A stretch of 64,000 bases of DNA from Streptomyces graminofaciens (GTDB lineage Bacteria; Actinomycetota; Actinomycetes; Streptomycetales; Streptomycetaceae): the NCBI RefSeq assembly GCF_030294945.1, contig NZ_AP018448.1, positions 930,001-994,000 on the forward strand, written 5' to 3'. Below the pieces are notes generated by a model. The model worked only from the letters and a program-made list of their open reading frames with translations, did no database searches and was not told the origin of the DNA. Both the position numbers and the translations under genes were made by a program. This document shows, in pieces, positions 24,300-33,325 of this stretch; positions within the stretch are counted from its first letter, which is position 1; each line of letters starts with the position of its first letter.

Positions 24300-25901
24300 A
24301 TGCGGTCCACGCACAGACGGCGCCCGCTCGCCGGAACGGCGGTCGCGGCGCTGGCCCTGCTCGGCGCCGTTCTGCCGGCCACGGCGGCGGCCGACGACGA
24401 GCCCGACCTCTCCCGCTTCTACCGGCAGAAGATCAAGTGGTCCAAGTGCGAGGGCGCCGAGATCCCCAAGGACCTGCGGTGCGGAAAGGTCACCGTGCCG
24501 GTCGACTACTCCCGGCCCGGCGCCGGCACGCTCGACCTGGCGATGGCCCGCTTCCGGGCGACGGGCGACTCGCGCGGTTCGGTGCTGCTGAACTTCGGCG
24601 GCCCCGGCGGTCCGGGCGTCGGCGAACTGTCCTACGGCGCCAAGGACTTCATGGACCTCACCAACGGCTACGACGTGGTGACCTTCGACCCGCGCGGTGT
24701 CGGCCGCTCCTCCCCCGTCAGCTGTGGCGACGGCACCGAGGAGGCCCTGGAGGCGACGGACGACGGCGCGGACGCGGACGACCCCGAGGCCGCGCTCGCG
24801 CGGCTCGAGGAGGCCTCCCACCTCTGTACGAAGCACTCGGGCCCGGTGCTGCCGCACGTCGGCACGGTGAACGCCTCCCGCGACATGGACGTGATGCGCG
24901 CGGCCCTCGGTGACAAGAAGCTCAACTATCTCGGCTTCTCGTACGGCACCCGGCTGGGCGCGGTGTACGCGGCGCAGTTCCCGAAGAAGGTCGGGCGGAT
25001 GGTCCTCGACGGTGTGGACACCCTCACCGAGCCGCTGACCGAGCAGGGCCTGGTCGGCGCCAAGGGGCAGCAGAAGGCCCTGGAGGACTATCTCGACGCC
25101 TGCACAGAGCAGCTGACCTGCCCGTTCGGCCAGGACGCCCGCTCGGCCCGTGAACAGGTCGTCCATCTGGTCCGCTCGCTGGACGAGTACCCCCTGCCGA
25201 CGGACTTCGGACAGGAGTTCACGGGCCAGGACCTCGTGGGCGCCATCAGCCAGGCCCTCTACAGCGAACAGATGTGGCCCGCGCTCACCCAGGCGCTCAA
25301 CGCCCTCGTCCTGGACGGTGACACCCGCGCCGTGATGGCGCTGGCGGGCGGCGGCATCGCCGGCACATTCCCTCGGGCATCGGCGACCGGGCCCGACAGC
25401 GAGCGCGGGACTCCGACACCCAGCCCGAGTGGCGGACTCGTCGACGAGGAGGACGTCCCGCTCGACAACTTCCCGGCCGCGCTGACGGCGATCAACTGCG
25501 CGGACGACCCCGACCGGCCCACGTCCGAGCAGCTCACCGAGGACCTCGACAGGCTGCGCGCCACGTACGAGAAGGCCTCCCCGGTGTTCGGGCAGTACCG
25601 CCTCACCGAGGTGCTGATGTGCTACGGCCGTCCCAAGGGCACGGACTTCATCCGTGAGAAGGTGCGGGACCTCGACACCCCCAAGATGCTGCTCGTCGGC
25701 ACCCGGGGGGACCCCGCGACCCCGTACCGCTGGACCGTGGAGACGGCCGAGCGGCTCGGGTCCTCGGTCGTGGTCCTCGACAACAAGGGCAAGGGGCACA
25801 CGGGGTACGGATCGTCGAAGTGCGTGCACCAGAAGGTCGACGAGTTCCTGTTGTACGGATCGCTGCCGGCCGACGGAAGTTCCTGCGGACCCGACGATTG
25901 A
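24300..25901 (+). CDS. Secreted alpha/beta-hydrolase, tripeptidyl-aminopeptidase-like
   Basis: A 533-residue exported serine hydrolase. The ATG at 24300 has GGAGG upstream and begins a signal peptide (RRRPLAGTAVAALALLGAVL, cleavage near ATAAADDE). Catalytic parts: oxyanion-side GGPGGPGVGEL, nucleophile elbow GFSYGTRLG, acid within LVGTRGDPATPY and the His in GHTGYGSSKC. The C-terminal domain with paired Cys (KCVHQ, SSCGPDD) matches the TAP-like C-terminal domain. This is the family of Streptomyces tripeptidyl aminopeptidases and proteinases such as SlpD/SlpE. It probably trims peptides outside the cell. Confidence 0.9.
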   Translation: MRSTHRRRPLAGTAVAALALLGAVLPATAAADDEPDLSRFYRQKIKWSKCEGAEIPKDLRCGKVTVPVDYSRPGAGTLDLAMARFRATGDSRGSVLLNFGGPGGPGVGELSYGAKDFMDLTNGYDVVTFDPRGVGRSSPVSCGDGTEEALEATDDGADADDPEAALARLEEASHLCTKHSGPVLPHVGTVNASRDMDVMRAALGDKKLNYLGFSYGTRLGAVYAAQFPKKVGRMVLDGVDTLTEPLTEQGLVGAKGQQKALEDYLDACTEQLTCPFGQDARSAREQVVHLVRSLDEYPLPTDFGQEFTGQDLVGAISQALYSEQMWPALTQALNALVLDGDTRAVMALAGGGIAGTFPRASATGPDSERGTPTPSPSGGLVDEEDVPLDNFPAALTAINCADDPDRPTSEQLTEDLDRLRATYEKASPVFGQYRLTEVLMCYGRPKGTDFIREKVRDLDTPKMLLVGTRGDPATPYRWTVETAERLGSSVVVLDNKGKGHTGYGSSKCVHQKVDEFLLYGSLPADGSSCGPDD

Positions 25902-26025
25902 GCATCGGCTGTGTAACACGGGCTTCTCCCGTACAACCACTTGAGCGTTTGCCGCGTCACACTGGGTGTGCGTCGCCTTTGCCTGGGCCGCACCCGTACA
26001 TGACCAAAACTGGGGGATTCCACCG

Positions 26026-26565
26026 ATGCGCATCCGTTCCGCCCGTTCCTTTCTCGTGCTCTCCACCACGGCTACCGCCGGTGCCGCGCTGCTGCTGACG
26101 GCCGCGCCGCAGGGCCTCGCCGCCGAGTCGGCCGTCAAGGTCCCGGTCTGCAAGGCGAAGGTCCTCAAGCTGAAGGCCAAGGTGTCCAAGGACCCGAGGG
26201 TCGTGCACATCAGCGTCAAGAACACGAGCACCCGCACCTGCACCGTCGACCGCATCCCCACCGTCACCTTCGGCGACCTGGACGGCGCGGCGCTGCCGGT
26301 GCCGCAGGGCGACAGCGCCCCGTACAAGGTCGGCGCCGGCAAGACGGTGTACGCGTCGGTGCGGACGATCGCCGACCTGAAGGACCCCGAGGCCCGCCGC
26401 GTGAAGACGATCACCGTGTCGGCCAACCCGGCCTACAACGGCCGTACGTTCACCGCGAAGGAGATGGGCGCGGCCAAGGTCGTGAAGGTCTGGATTCCCG
26501 TGACGACCTGGTGGAAGCCGTCGCAGGCCGCCGCCGACAAGGCGCTCCAGAAGGCCGTCGGCTAG
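26026..26565 (+). CDS. Secreted DUF4232-type protein
   Basis: A 179-residue exported protein with a signal peptide (ARSFLVLSTTATAGAALLLT, cleavage near GLAAESA). The mature part (VKVPVCKAKVLKLKAKVSKD, VHISVKNTSTRTCTVDRIPT, YKVGAGKTVYASVRTIADL) has two conserved Cys and the beta-rich pattern of DUF4232. Function is unknown for the family. It follows the secreted peptidase by ~125 bases on the same strand. Its stop TAG lies in the CTAG at the start of an inverted-repeat element. Confidence 0.75.
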   Translation: MRIRSARSFLVLSTTATAGAALLLTAAPQGLAAESAVKVPVCKAKVLKLKAKVSKDPRVVHISVKNTSTRTCTVDRIPTVTFGDLDGAALPVPQGDSAPYKVGAGKTVYASVRTIADLKDPEARRVKTITVSANPAYNGRTFTAKEMGAAKVVKVWIPVTTWWKPSQAAADKALQKAVG

Positions 26566-26641
26566 GGCCTGCCGTTTGGATCTCGCCGGCTTCGGGCGTC
26601 GGCGCCTGCGGCTCGGGCGAGATCCGAAACACAGGCCCCAG
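26562..26641. repeat. Short inverted-repeat element, CTAG/CCAG flanked
   Basis: The body 26566-26637 (72 bp) begins GGCCTGCCGTTTGGATC and ends GATCCGAAACACAGGCC, imperfect complements including an exact GGATCTCGCC/GGCGAGATCC match. It is flanked by CTAG (26562-26565) and CCAG (26638-26641). The left CTAG carries the stop codon of the DUF4232-type gene. The hairpin would also serve as a terminator. Confidence 0.65.
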
Positions 26642-26806
26642 GGCCCCCGCGCTCCGGCGCACGCCGCCAGGTCACCCGGCGTCGGGACCGTACTCTCGCA
26701 GTCGTCCCGGCGGGTGTGACTCGGGGTGTGCGCCGGCTGCTCGCGGTGTCCCCCGCGGCTTGTTACCCCAAATGCCCGATACGGGATTCGGTCCTATCGT
26801 GAAGAC

Positions 26807-27904
26807 ATGGAGCATGCCCTGAGTCCCGCGACCCTGACCGAACTGCGCCGACCCCGGCCGTATCCGGCCGTCTCGGTGCTGGCGCCGACGCACCGCCGGG
26901 AGCCGGAGAACGCCCAGGATCCGGTGCGGCTGCGCAATGTGGTGGCCGAGGCGAAGAAGCAGTTGGAGGCCGATCCCTCGGTCACCCGTGAGCGGCGCAA
27001 CGACGTCGCCCGGCAACTGGACCAGGCACTCGCCGAGGTGGACCTCGCGCACACCGAGGAAGGCCTGGTGATCTTCGCGGCGCCCGGTGAGCACCAGGTC
27101 TGGTCGCTGGCCCGCTCGGTGCCGGAGCGCGTGGTGCTGTCGGACACGTTCCTCACCCGCAACCTGGTGGCCGCGCAGGCCGCCGAGCGCCCTTTCTGGG
27201 TGCTGTCGGTCTCACCCGACCGGGTCACCCTGTGGAACGGCGGCGCCGACCGCGTGACGGAGTCGCGCTCCGACGGGTTTCCCCTCACCAGGACCCGCGA
27301 GAACTTCGACGCCGAGCGCCAGCAACAGATCGGCGACATGCCGAGCACCTACCGCGACGAGGGCACCCATCACTTCCTGCGGGACGCCGACACCGCGATG
27401 GCCAGGGTCCTGCGCGAACAGCCGCGCCCCCTGTACGTCACCGGCGAGACGGCGGCGCTGTCGCTCCTGGACGAGATCGGCACGGTCTCCAAGGACGCCA
27501 CCCACATCCCGCACGGCGGCCTCGCGAACGGCACCCCCGACGCCGTGTGGCAGGCGGTGCGGCCGCTGGTCGCCGCCGAGGACCGCAGGAACGCCGACTC
27601 CGTGGCCCGGCGACTGGAGGCCGCCCAGGGGCGCAAGGCGTTCGCCGCCGGTGTCGACGAGGTGTGGCAGAACGCGGGCGAGGGCCGGATCAGCCTCCTC
27701 GCCGTCGAGGAGAACTACCGCGTGACCGTCCGCGACACCGCGGGGGACCACCTCGTCCCGGCCGAGAGCGGCGACCGCGACACCCGCGAGGACATCGTGG
27801 ACGAGATCGTCGAGCAGTGCCTGGAGACGGGAGCCGAGGTCCGCTTCGTCCCGGACGGCGCGCTGGGCGAGGCTCGGGGCATCGCGGGGGTGCTGAGGTA
27901 CTGA
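26807..27904 (+). CDS. baeRF-domain protein (release-factor-1-like fold)
   Basis: A 365-residue cytoplasmic protein matching the bacterial/archaeal eRF1-like (baeRF3-type) family. The N-terminus reads LSPATLTELRRPRPYPAVSV, followed by LAPTHRREPENAQDPVRLRN, the AHTEEGLVIFAAPGEHQVW strand, and PLYVTGETAALSLLDEIGTV. The C-terminal part contains RRLEAAQGRKAFAAGVDEVW and GRISLLAVEENYRVTVRD. No GGQ peptide-release motif is visible. I chose ATG 26807 because it begins the family-typical N-terminus; TATCGT sits ~9 bases upstream, suggesting a short or absent leader. Role unknown, possibly ribosome- or stress-associated. Confidence 0.75.
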   Translation: MEHALSPATLTELRRPRPYPAVSVLAPTHRREPENAQDPVRLRNVVAEAKKQLEADPSVTRERRNDVARQLDQALAEVDLAHTEEGLVIFAAPGEHQVWSLARSVPERVVLSDTFLTRNLVAAQAAERPFWVLSVSPDRVTLWNGGADRVTESRSDGFPLTRTRENFDAERQQQIGDMPSTYRDEGTHHFLRDADTAMARVLREQPRPLYVTGETAALSLLDEIGTVSKDATHIPHGGLANGTPDAVWQAVRPLVAAEDRRNADSVARRLEAAQGRKAFAAGVDEVWQNAGEGRISLLAVEENYRVTVRDTAGDHLVPAESGDRDTREDIVDEIVEQCLETGAEVRFVPDGALGEARGIAGVLRY

Positions 27905-27942
27905 GGGCATGAGGCCTGGGGCTTGGGAGGCATGGGGTTGAT

Positions 27943-28356
27943 TCAGACGCCGCCCAACAGAGCCGTGAGGCCCCGGTCGACGGTTGGCCCCAGGTTCTCC
28001 CTGCCGGAGGCGACCACGGCGTAGGTGCGCAGCAGGAAGCGGCGGAGGGCCGGGGCTTCGAACTGGAGCAGGGCCATGCCGTACGGGGAGTGGAGTTCCA
28101 CCGCGGTGCGGCCTCCGCCGCAGGGCCAGATGTGCACGTCGCCCGCCCCGGCGGGCGCCCGCAGCCCCTCCTCCAGCAGTCCACGGGAGAAGGTCCAGGA
28201 CACCACGTCACCGCTGAGGGAGATGTCGGCCGGGAAGTCGATGTGCGCCGCCAGCGGGTCGTCGGAGGCGTAGCGGAGGGTGGCGGTCACGGGGACTTCC
28301 TGGTCCTCGGCCGTGACGAGAACGGCGCGGGCGGGTTGTTCCAGCGTGACGGTCAT
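27943..28356 (-). CDS. SsgA-like sporulation and cell-division protein (SALP)
   Basis: A 137-residue SsgA-family protein. The start is ATG 28356 with CGGAG upstream. Family features: an N-terminal VPVTATLRYASDDPLAAHID, VVSWTFSRGLLEEGLRAPAG, the GDVHIWPCGGGRTAVELHSP strand and a C-terminal ALRRFLLRTYAVVASGREN. SALPs occur only in morphologically complex actinomycetes and guide septum placement and wall remodelling during sporulation; the length equals that of SsgB. Which SALP this is cannot be decided from sequence alone. It is divergent from a PAS-PP2C phosphatase with two palindromes between them. Confidence 0.9.
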   Translation of the reverse strand: MTVTLEQPARAVLVTAEDQEVPVTATLRYASDDPLAAHIDFPADISLSGDVVSWTFSRGLLEEGLRAPAGAGDVHIWPCGGGRTAVELHSPYGMALLQFEAPALRRFLLRTYAVVASGRENLGPTVDRGLTALLGGV

Positions 28357-28769
28357 GAACGGTCTCCGTTTTCGGTGAAGGTCGGCCGGTGCGCCGACAT
28401 GCCTCTTCGACCTCGCGAAGGGCTTTCGCGCGACACGACTCCCTGGATTGACCCCTGTGACCCATGTCACTCATGATGGCCGTCCGGACGGCCGAACAGT
28501 CCCGCACAAATGACCCTCGAACACACGATTGAGTGAGGCGACGATCCCCTCCGACTATCCGTCAATTCACGTACCATCTCTACGACTTGACCCCTTCGGA
28601 CGCGCACCCACTTGTCGTGGCACACCCCACCCGCAAGGACTGCGGCATATGCCAGGAGCACCGCCGTATCGGGTCTTGCCAAATCCCTTACAGCGCGTCT
28701 CGGGCTGTGCAACAGTCGTAACGGCCCTTCCGTCAGCGTTGGTCGTACCATCCCCCATCGGAGTACGTG
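28357..28769. other. Divergent regulatory region between SALP and PAS-phosphatase genes
   Basis: About 410 bases without a supported gene; short frames on both strands lack good starts. It contains the palindromes listed separately (28457-28493) and must hold promoters for both flanking genes. Confidence 0.5.
28457..28493. promoter_or_regulatory. Two adjacent palindromes upstream of the SALP gene
   Basis: GTGACCCATGTCAC (28457-28470) has perfect 5-bp arms around CCAT. GGCCGTCCGGACGGCC (28478-28493) is a perfect 16-bp palindrome. They lie 100-137 bases upstream of the SALP start. They could be operators, or the second could be a small terminator. The binding protein is unknown. Confidence 0.4.
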
Positions 28770-30206
28770 ATGCCGTCCCCTCTCTCTGCGGATCGCAGCC
28801 CAACCGCCCAGCCGCCGTCGCGCGGCACGGTCGACGCGCTCATCTCGCAGACGCGGCGACTGCGCGGCGACGTCGACGCCGTACGACGTGACGCACCCGT
28901 CGACGGCACGGACCCCGAGGAGCGGTGGCAGCGCGCCCTGTACGACCTGGCGCTGCATCAACTCAACGACCTGCACGAACACTTGGGCCAGCTGCGGGAA
29001 GGCCCCCCGCCGGTGGCCGACAACACGGTCACCGACGGCCCGGCCACGGCACCCGGCCCACGAACCGTGCCGGCCCCTCCCCGGCGCGACTCACTCCTCA
29101 GCCGGGTCGGCAGCGCCGAGTGGAATCTGCTCACGGACGAGGCCACCTGGTCCGGGGAGCTGTACGAGATCCTCGGCCGCGACCCCGCCGCCCCACCCCT
29201 GACGCTCGACGAACTGCCGTCGCTGGTGCTGGACGAGGACCGGCCCGAGCTGGCGGCGATGGTCACCGACTGTCTTATCGACGCCAAGCGCATCGACGGC
29301 GAGTTCCGGATCGTGCTCCCCGACGGCGGTGTGCGCACCGTGCACATGATGGGCGAGCCCGTGCTCGACGCCGACGGTGGCACCGCCTCGATGTGGGCCG
29401 TGCTGCGGGACGTCAGCGAACTGCGGCGCAGCCAGCGAACGGTGAGCGAGACCCGTGACTCGCTCAGGCGCCAGCGGCACATCGCGCAGACCGAGCACAG
29501 GCTCGCGGTCGAGCTGCAGGAGGCCGTGCTGCCGCCCTGGGGCGGTCCCCTGCGGCTCCCGCGCCAAGGCCCCGAGACCCTGGACCTGGCGGCCCACTAT
29601 CTGCCGTCCTCGACGAGCGCGCTGATCGGCGGCGACTGGTACGACGCCCTTGAACTGCCCGGCGGCGAGAGCATGCTGAGCGTCGGCGACCTCACCGGAC
29701 ACGGCGTCACCGTCACCTCCGGCATGGCGACGCTGATCGGCGCCGTGCGCGGCATGGCCATGGCCGGCACCGAGCCGGGCAAGCTGATGGCCTGTCTGAA
29801 CCAGTTACTCGACGCCACCGTGCAGCCCGCCCTCGGCAGCGCCGTCTGCTGCCGCTACCGGCCCGCGACCCGCACCCTGGTCTGGGCGCAGGCAGGGCAC
29901 CCCGCCCCGCTGCTGTTCCGCGGCGGGACAGGGCGCGTCCTCGCGGCACCGGACGGCGTCCTGCTCGGGGCGACCTCCGGAGCCGCCTACGGGCAGGCGG
30001 AAGTGACACTCGAACAGGGCGACCTGCTGCTCCTGTACACCGACGGGCTGGTCCCCCGGCAGGCCGTCCAGCGGCTGCTGGACCTGGCCCCGCGTTTCGG
30101 CACGGCACGTACGGCCCAGGAGTGTGTGCGCACGGTGGTGGAGGAGTTCGGCGAGCGGGAACGCGCGGACGACGCGTGTGTGCTCGTCGCCCGGGTCAGC
30201 TCGTGA
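28770..30206 (+). CDS. PAS-domain PP2C (SpoIIE-type) phosphatase
   Basis: A soluble phosphatase of 478 residues. The start is ATG 28770 with GGAG seven bases upstream; a GTG directly before it is equally possible. Domains: N-terminal helical part (residues ~20-80), PAS fold (~110-230; VGSAEWNLLTDEATWSGELY, VHMMGEPVLDADGG), a coiled linker (RRSQRTVSETRDSLRRQRHI) and the PP2C domain (~260-478) with LIGGDWYD, VGDLTGHG, QAGHPAPLLF, YTDGLVPR and ADDACVLVAR. It probably responds to a small ligand and dephosphorylates a STAS protein in sigma-factor control. The LTGHG motif replaces the usual VxGKG but keeps the metal-binding Asp. Confidence 0.88.
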   Translation: MPSPLSADRSPTAQPPSRGTVDALISQTRRLRGDVDAVRRDAPVDGTDPEERWQRALYDLALHQLNDLHEHLGQLREGPPPVADNTVTDGPATAPGPRTVPAPPRRDSLLSRVGSAEWNLLTDEATWSGELYEILGRDPAAPPLTLDELPSLVLDEDRPELAAMVTDCLIDAKRIDGEFRIVLPDGGVRTVHMMGEPVLDADGGTASMWAVLRDVSELRRSQRTVSETRDSLRRQRHIAQTEHRLAVELQEAVLPPWGGPLRLPRQGPETLDLAAHYLPSSTSALIGGDWYDALELPGGESMLSVGDLTGHGVTVTSGMATLIGAVRGMAMAGTEPGKLMACLNQLLDATVQPALGSAVCCRYRPATRTLVWAQAGHPAPLLFRGGTGRVLAAPDGVLLGATSGAAYGQAEVTLEQGDLLLLYTDGLVPRQAVQRLLDLAPRFGTARTAQECVRTVVEEFGERERADDACVLVARVSS

Positions 30207-30214
30207 ACCCCGCC

Positions 30215-30237
30215 CGCACGGGCTTCACGCCCGTGCG
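30215..30237. terminator. Hairpin between convergent phosphatase and NsdA-like genes
   Basis: CGCACGGGC and GCCCGTGCG are separated by TTCAC. It lies after the phosphatase stop and overlaps the last codons of the minus-strand gene, so it can act in both directions. Confidence 0.6.
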
Positions 30238-31718
30238 ATGTCTCCCTTGTTCTTCGCGGTGTTGGGCAGGGCGAGCTTGATCTCCTCCCGGAGGTCATGG
30301 ATCTTCGGATAGCTGGAGTACTGCCCGGTGAGCCGGTACATCTGGCGCAGCCGGTCCCAGGTGCGATGGGAGGAGTTGGAGCCCATCGCCGCCAGGGCGA
30401 GGCGGGCGTACCCGGTCGCCTGTTCCGGGTCGTCGGCGATGAAGCAGGCCGAGGCCATCGACAGGTAGTCGAAGATCTGCGACCTTTCCTGGGCTCCGCT
30501 CCTGAGGTCCAGGGCCTTCGCCGCGTAGTGCCGGGCGTGCTTGGCCGCGGCCGGCTCGTGCTCCGCCAAGGTGCGGTAGGCCAGGGCCTGCATGCCGTAC
30601 AGGTCCGCCTCGTTGAACATCTGCATCCAGCTCGGCGGGGGGACGTCGCCCCGGTCGGAGACGAAGAGGTCCTCCGCCTGGCCGAGGGTGCGCCGCATGG
30701 CCTGGCCCTTGCCCATGGAGGCCTGTGCCCAGGCCTCGACGGTGTAGAGCATGGCCTTGGTGCGCGGCAGCACCTCGTCGCCGGAGCCGGACTGGGCGAG
30801 CTTCATGAGGTCTAGCGCCTCGTCGGGCTTGCCGAGGTGCACCAGTTGCCGGGCCGCCCGGGAGAGTGCCTCCCCGGCACGGGGCCGGTCGCCGCCTTCT
30901 CTGGCCGCGTGGGCGGCGATGATGAAGTACTTCTGGGCCGTGGGCTCCAGGCCGACGTCGTGCGACATCCAGCCCGCGAGGACGGCGAGGTTGGCCGCGA
31001 CGCCCCACAGGCGCCGCTGGAGAGGGTCGGGGTGGCGGTAGGAGAGCATGCCTCCCACCTCGTTGAGCTGTCCCACGACCGCCTTGCGCTGCAGCCCGCC
31101 GCCGCGAGCCGCGTCCCAGGCCCGGAACACCTCGACCGAGCGCTCCAGCTCCTCGATCTCCTGGAACCCGATGGGGGCGGCTTCGTAGCGGTCGAACCCG
31201 GCGGGGTCGGCGTGCAGAGGGTTGTCGATATCAGGGGCGTCGGCCTGCAGTGCCGGATCGGTGTGCAGCCAGTCGTGCATGGCACTGCTGAGTGCGGAAC
31301 CCGCGGCGAGCGCGGCACCCGCGCCCACCAAACCGCGTCGGTTGAGCATGAGGTCCATTCCCGTGAATTCGGTGAGGACCGCGGCTGTTCGTTCGGGCGC
31401 CCACGGCACGCCGTCGGGAGCTTCCGCGCTCCCGCCGCTGGGCCGTTTCCCCGCGCGCCCGTGCCGCACCAGACCGAGGTCCTCGATGGTCACGACACGG
31501 CCGAGACGCTCGGTGAACAGCGCCGCCAGCACCCTCGGCACGGGATCGCGCGGGATCTCTCCCATATCGATCCAGCGCCGCACCCGTGAGGTGTCGGTCG
31601 CCAGCTGGGGGTGGCCCATGGCCGCCGCCTGCCGGTTGACCGATCTCGCGAGCTCTCCCTTGGACCAGCCGGCCAGGCCGAACAGGTCTGCGAGTCGGGT
31701 GTTGGGTTGTCCGCTCAC
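30225..31718 (-). CDS. NsdA/NsdB-like TPR regulator
   Basis: A 497-residue regulator resembling Streptomyces NsdA and NsdB, which repress sporulation and antibiotic production. The N-terminus matches strongly: LFGLAGWSKGELARSVNRQA, LATDTSRVRRWIDMGEIPRD, PVPRVLAALFTERLGRVVTI and EDLGLVRHG, a divergent HTH region. A short hydrophobic stretch (GLVGAGAALAAGSALSSAM) and then helical TPR-like repeats fill the remainder (GEALSRAARQLVHLGKPDEA, MLYTVEAWAQASMGKGQAMR). Its stop is close to the convergent phosphatase gene. Family role is known; which member this is remains open. Confidence 0.8.
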   Translation of the reverse strand: MSGQPNTRLADLFGLAGWSKGELARSVNRQAAAMGHPQLATDTSRVRRWIDMGEIPRDPVPRVLAALFTERLGRVVTIEDLGLVRHGRAGKRPSGGSAEAPDGVPWAPERTAAVLTEFTGMDLMLNRRGLVGAGAALAAGSALSSAMHDWLHTDPALQADAPDIDNPLHADPAGFDRYEAAPIGFQEIEELERSVEVFRAWDAARGGGLQRKAVVGQLNEVGGMLSYRHPDPLQRRLWGVAANLAVLAGWMSHDVGLEPTAQKYFIIAAHAAREGGDRPRAGEALSRAARQLVHLGKPDEALDLMKLAQSGSGDEVLPRTKAMLYTVEAWAQASMGKGQAMRRTLGQAEDLFVSDRGDVPPPSWMQMFNEADLYGMQALAYRTLAEHEPAAAKHARHYAAKALDLRSGAQERSQIFDYLSMASACFIADDPEQATGYARLALAAMGSNSSHRTWDRLRQMYRLTGQYSSYPKIHDLREEIKLALPNTAKNKGDIARA

Positions 31719-31745
31719 GTCAAGCCCCCAGGTTCTCGGCTGAGT

Positions 31746-31764
31746 TGACAGTAGCCCGCTGTCA
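31746..31764. promoter_or_regulatory. Inverted repeat TGACAG-N7-CTGTCA upstream of NsdA-like gene
   Basis: Perfect 6-bp arms lie 28-46 bases upstream of the NsdA-like start in the divergent region shared with the APH-fold gene. The left arm overlaps a TTGACA hexamer. A binding site for an autoregulator is plausible but unproven. Confidence 0.35.
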
Positions 31765-31952
31765 GTTGCTGCGGGACTATTCGCCAGGCTTCGCCAGGGC
31801 TCGCTACATGGTGTGCCACGGCCATGCGGGTGTCAGGTAGGAAAGCGCCACCCCGACCCGGTCGACCCCAGGGGCACTCCCCAGGGTGCGCCTGGACGGC
31901 CGGGGCGGGTAGCGCGTGACATCGCAGGCACACGAAGGGATCTGTATCGCCC

Positions 31953-33095
31953 ATGTACGCAGCATCGTCCTCCGTGTCCGCCCCTCCCCGGTCGCTGCAC
32001 CCCCGCCAGCCGGGGAGCGGCGGCCCCTACCTCGACCCCACCCGCACGGCGGCTCCGGTGCTCGGCGCCGGCCGGACGCGGCGCGTTCCGGGGCTCGGCA
32101 CCCAACCGCTCAGCGGGAGACTCGACTTGTCCGGCCCCCAGGGCGCGCAGCTGCGCACGGCGATCGCCTCGGTGCATCGCATCTGTCCGGAGTTCACTCC
32201 GGTGCAGGTGCTGCGCCGCAGCGGCCGCTCGGTGCTGCTCGTCGGTACGACAGGGCGCAGCACGGCCGTCGCGAAGTGCTTACTGGACCATTCCTCCATC
32301 TGGGAGGAACGGCTCAGGCACGAAATAGCCGCGTACCGCTCGTTCGTGCGACACCGCCCTCCGGTGCGGGTGCCGCGACTGATCGCAGCGGATCCGGACA
32401 ACTGCACGTTGGTCATCGAGCGAATGCCGGGCCGGGTGGCCGCCCTGCAGCGGCATCCGGTGGAGGCCCCACCCCGCGCAGACATCCGGGCGGCGTTGGG
32501 CGCGGTCTGCCGACTGAACGCGTGGCGGCCACCGGCGGGGACGTTCGACGCACCGCTGGACTACGCGGAGCGGATCTCCCGATTCCATGAGCTGGGTCTG
32601 CTCACCGACCGGGACATGGGCGATCTGCAGAAGCTGCTGCACGGCATCGCGCATGCGTCGGGCCGCCAGGGCATGGGCCAGTTCTGTCACGGCGACGCCC
32701 TGCTGTCGAACATCCTCCTGTCACCGGCCGGTCCAGTGCTGGTGGACTGGGAGCACGCGGGCTGGTATCTCCCGGGGTACGACCTGGCGACGCTCTGGGC
32801 GGTGCTCGGTGACGCGCCGATGGCGCGGCGGCAGATCAGTCAGCTGGCGCAGTCGGCGGGCCCGGCCTCGCGCGACGCCTTCCTGGTGAACCTGATGCTC
32901 GTGCTGACCCGTGAGATCCGTACCTACGAGACGGCCGTGCAGCGTTCGATGCACGACACGACCCCGGCGGCACCGGGACCGGCCCACCCGGGTGCTGCGC
33001 CGTCCGGCGAGGAACAGCGGCTGCTGCTGAGGCGGCTGCACGACGACTGCCAGATGGCCCGCAAGGCCGTGCGCGCGGCGGTCGGTACTCGCTGA
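31953..33095 (+). CDS. Aminoglycoside-phosphotransferase-fold protein
   Basis: A 380-residue APH-fold kinase-like protein. After a Pro/Gly-rich N-terminus of ~60 residues, the fold starts at [20 protein letters not shown]. Catalytic loop: [14 protein letters not shown] (H-G-D-x4-N, near residue 250). Metal site: [20 protein letters not shown]. The C-terminal helices include [20 protein letters not shown]. No close drug-resistance signature is visible, so the substrate is unknown. It is divergent from the NsdA-like gene and followed by a perfect hairpin. Confidence 0.78.
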   Translation: MYAASSSVSAPPRSLHPRQPGSGGPYLDPTRTAAPVLGAGRTRRVPGLGTQPLSGRLDLSGPQGAQLRTAIASVHRICPEFTPVQVLRRSGRSVLLVGTTGRSTAVAKCLLDHSSIWEERLRHEIAAYRSFVRHRPPVRVPRLIAADPDNCTLVIERMPGRVAALQRHPVEAPPRADIRAALGAVCRLNAWRPPAGTFDAPLDYAERISRFHELGLLTDRDMGDLQKLLHGIAHASGRQGMGQFCHGDALLSNILLSPAGPVLVDWEHAGWYLPGYDLATLWAVLGDAPMARRQISQLAQSAGPASRDAFLVNLMLVLTREIRTYETAVQRSMHDTTPAAPGPAHPGAAPSGEEQRLLLRRLHDDCQMARKAVRAAVGTR

Positions 33096-33106
33096 GGGGA
33101 AAAAGG

Positions 33107-33149
33107 AAGGTCCGTGGTGTGCCCTGGACAGCGGCACACCACGGACCTT
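33107..33149. terminator. 17-bp perfect hairpin terminator
   Basis: AAGGTCCGTGGTGTGCC and its exact complement flank a 9-base loop, 12 bases after the APH-fold stop. It is one of the strongest hairpins in the window. Confidence 0.85.
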
Positions 33150-33325
33150 CGTCATGTCCGGCCACTGGTCCTGCGTCCGGCCAATCGTTCGCCACTCGCG
33201 CCTCCCGCTTCCCGGGCGAAGCACCCTGCTCTGGGCATCATTGACGGATCGTCGGCCGACCGATAGCACTGACGCACGCTCGGCCCCGTACGTCCCCCCA
33301 CGTTCGTATGCCCGAGGAGGCCGCT

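Noticed and set aside
16781..33095. Aminoglycoside resistance genes
   Set aside because: Two proteins have the APH fold, but this fold serves many substrates and no resistance-specific signature was seen.
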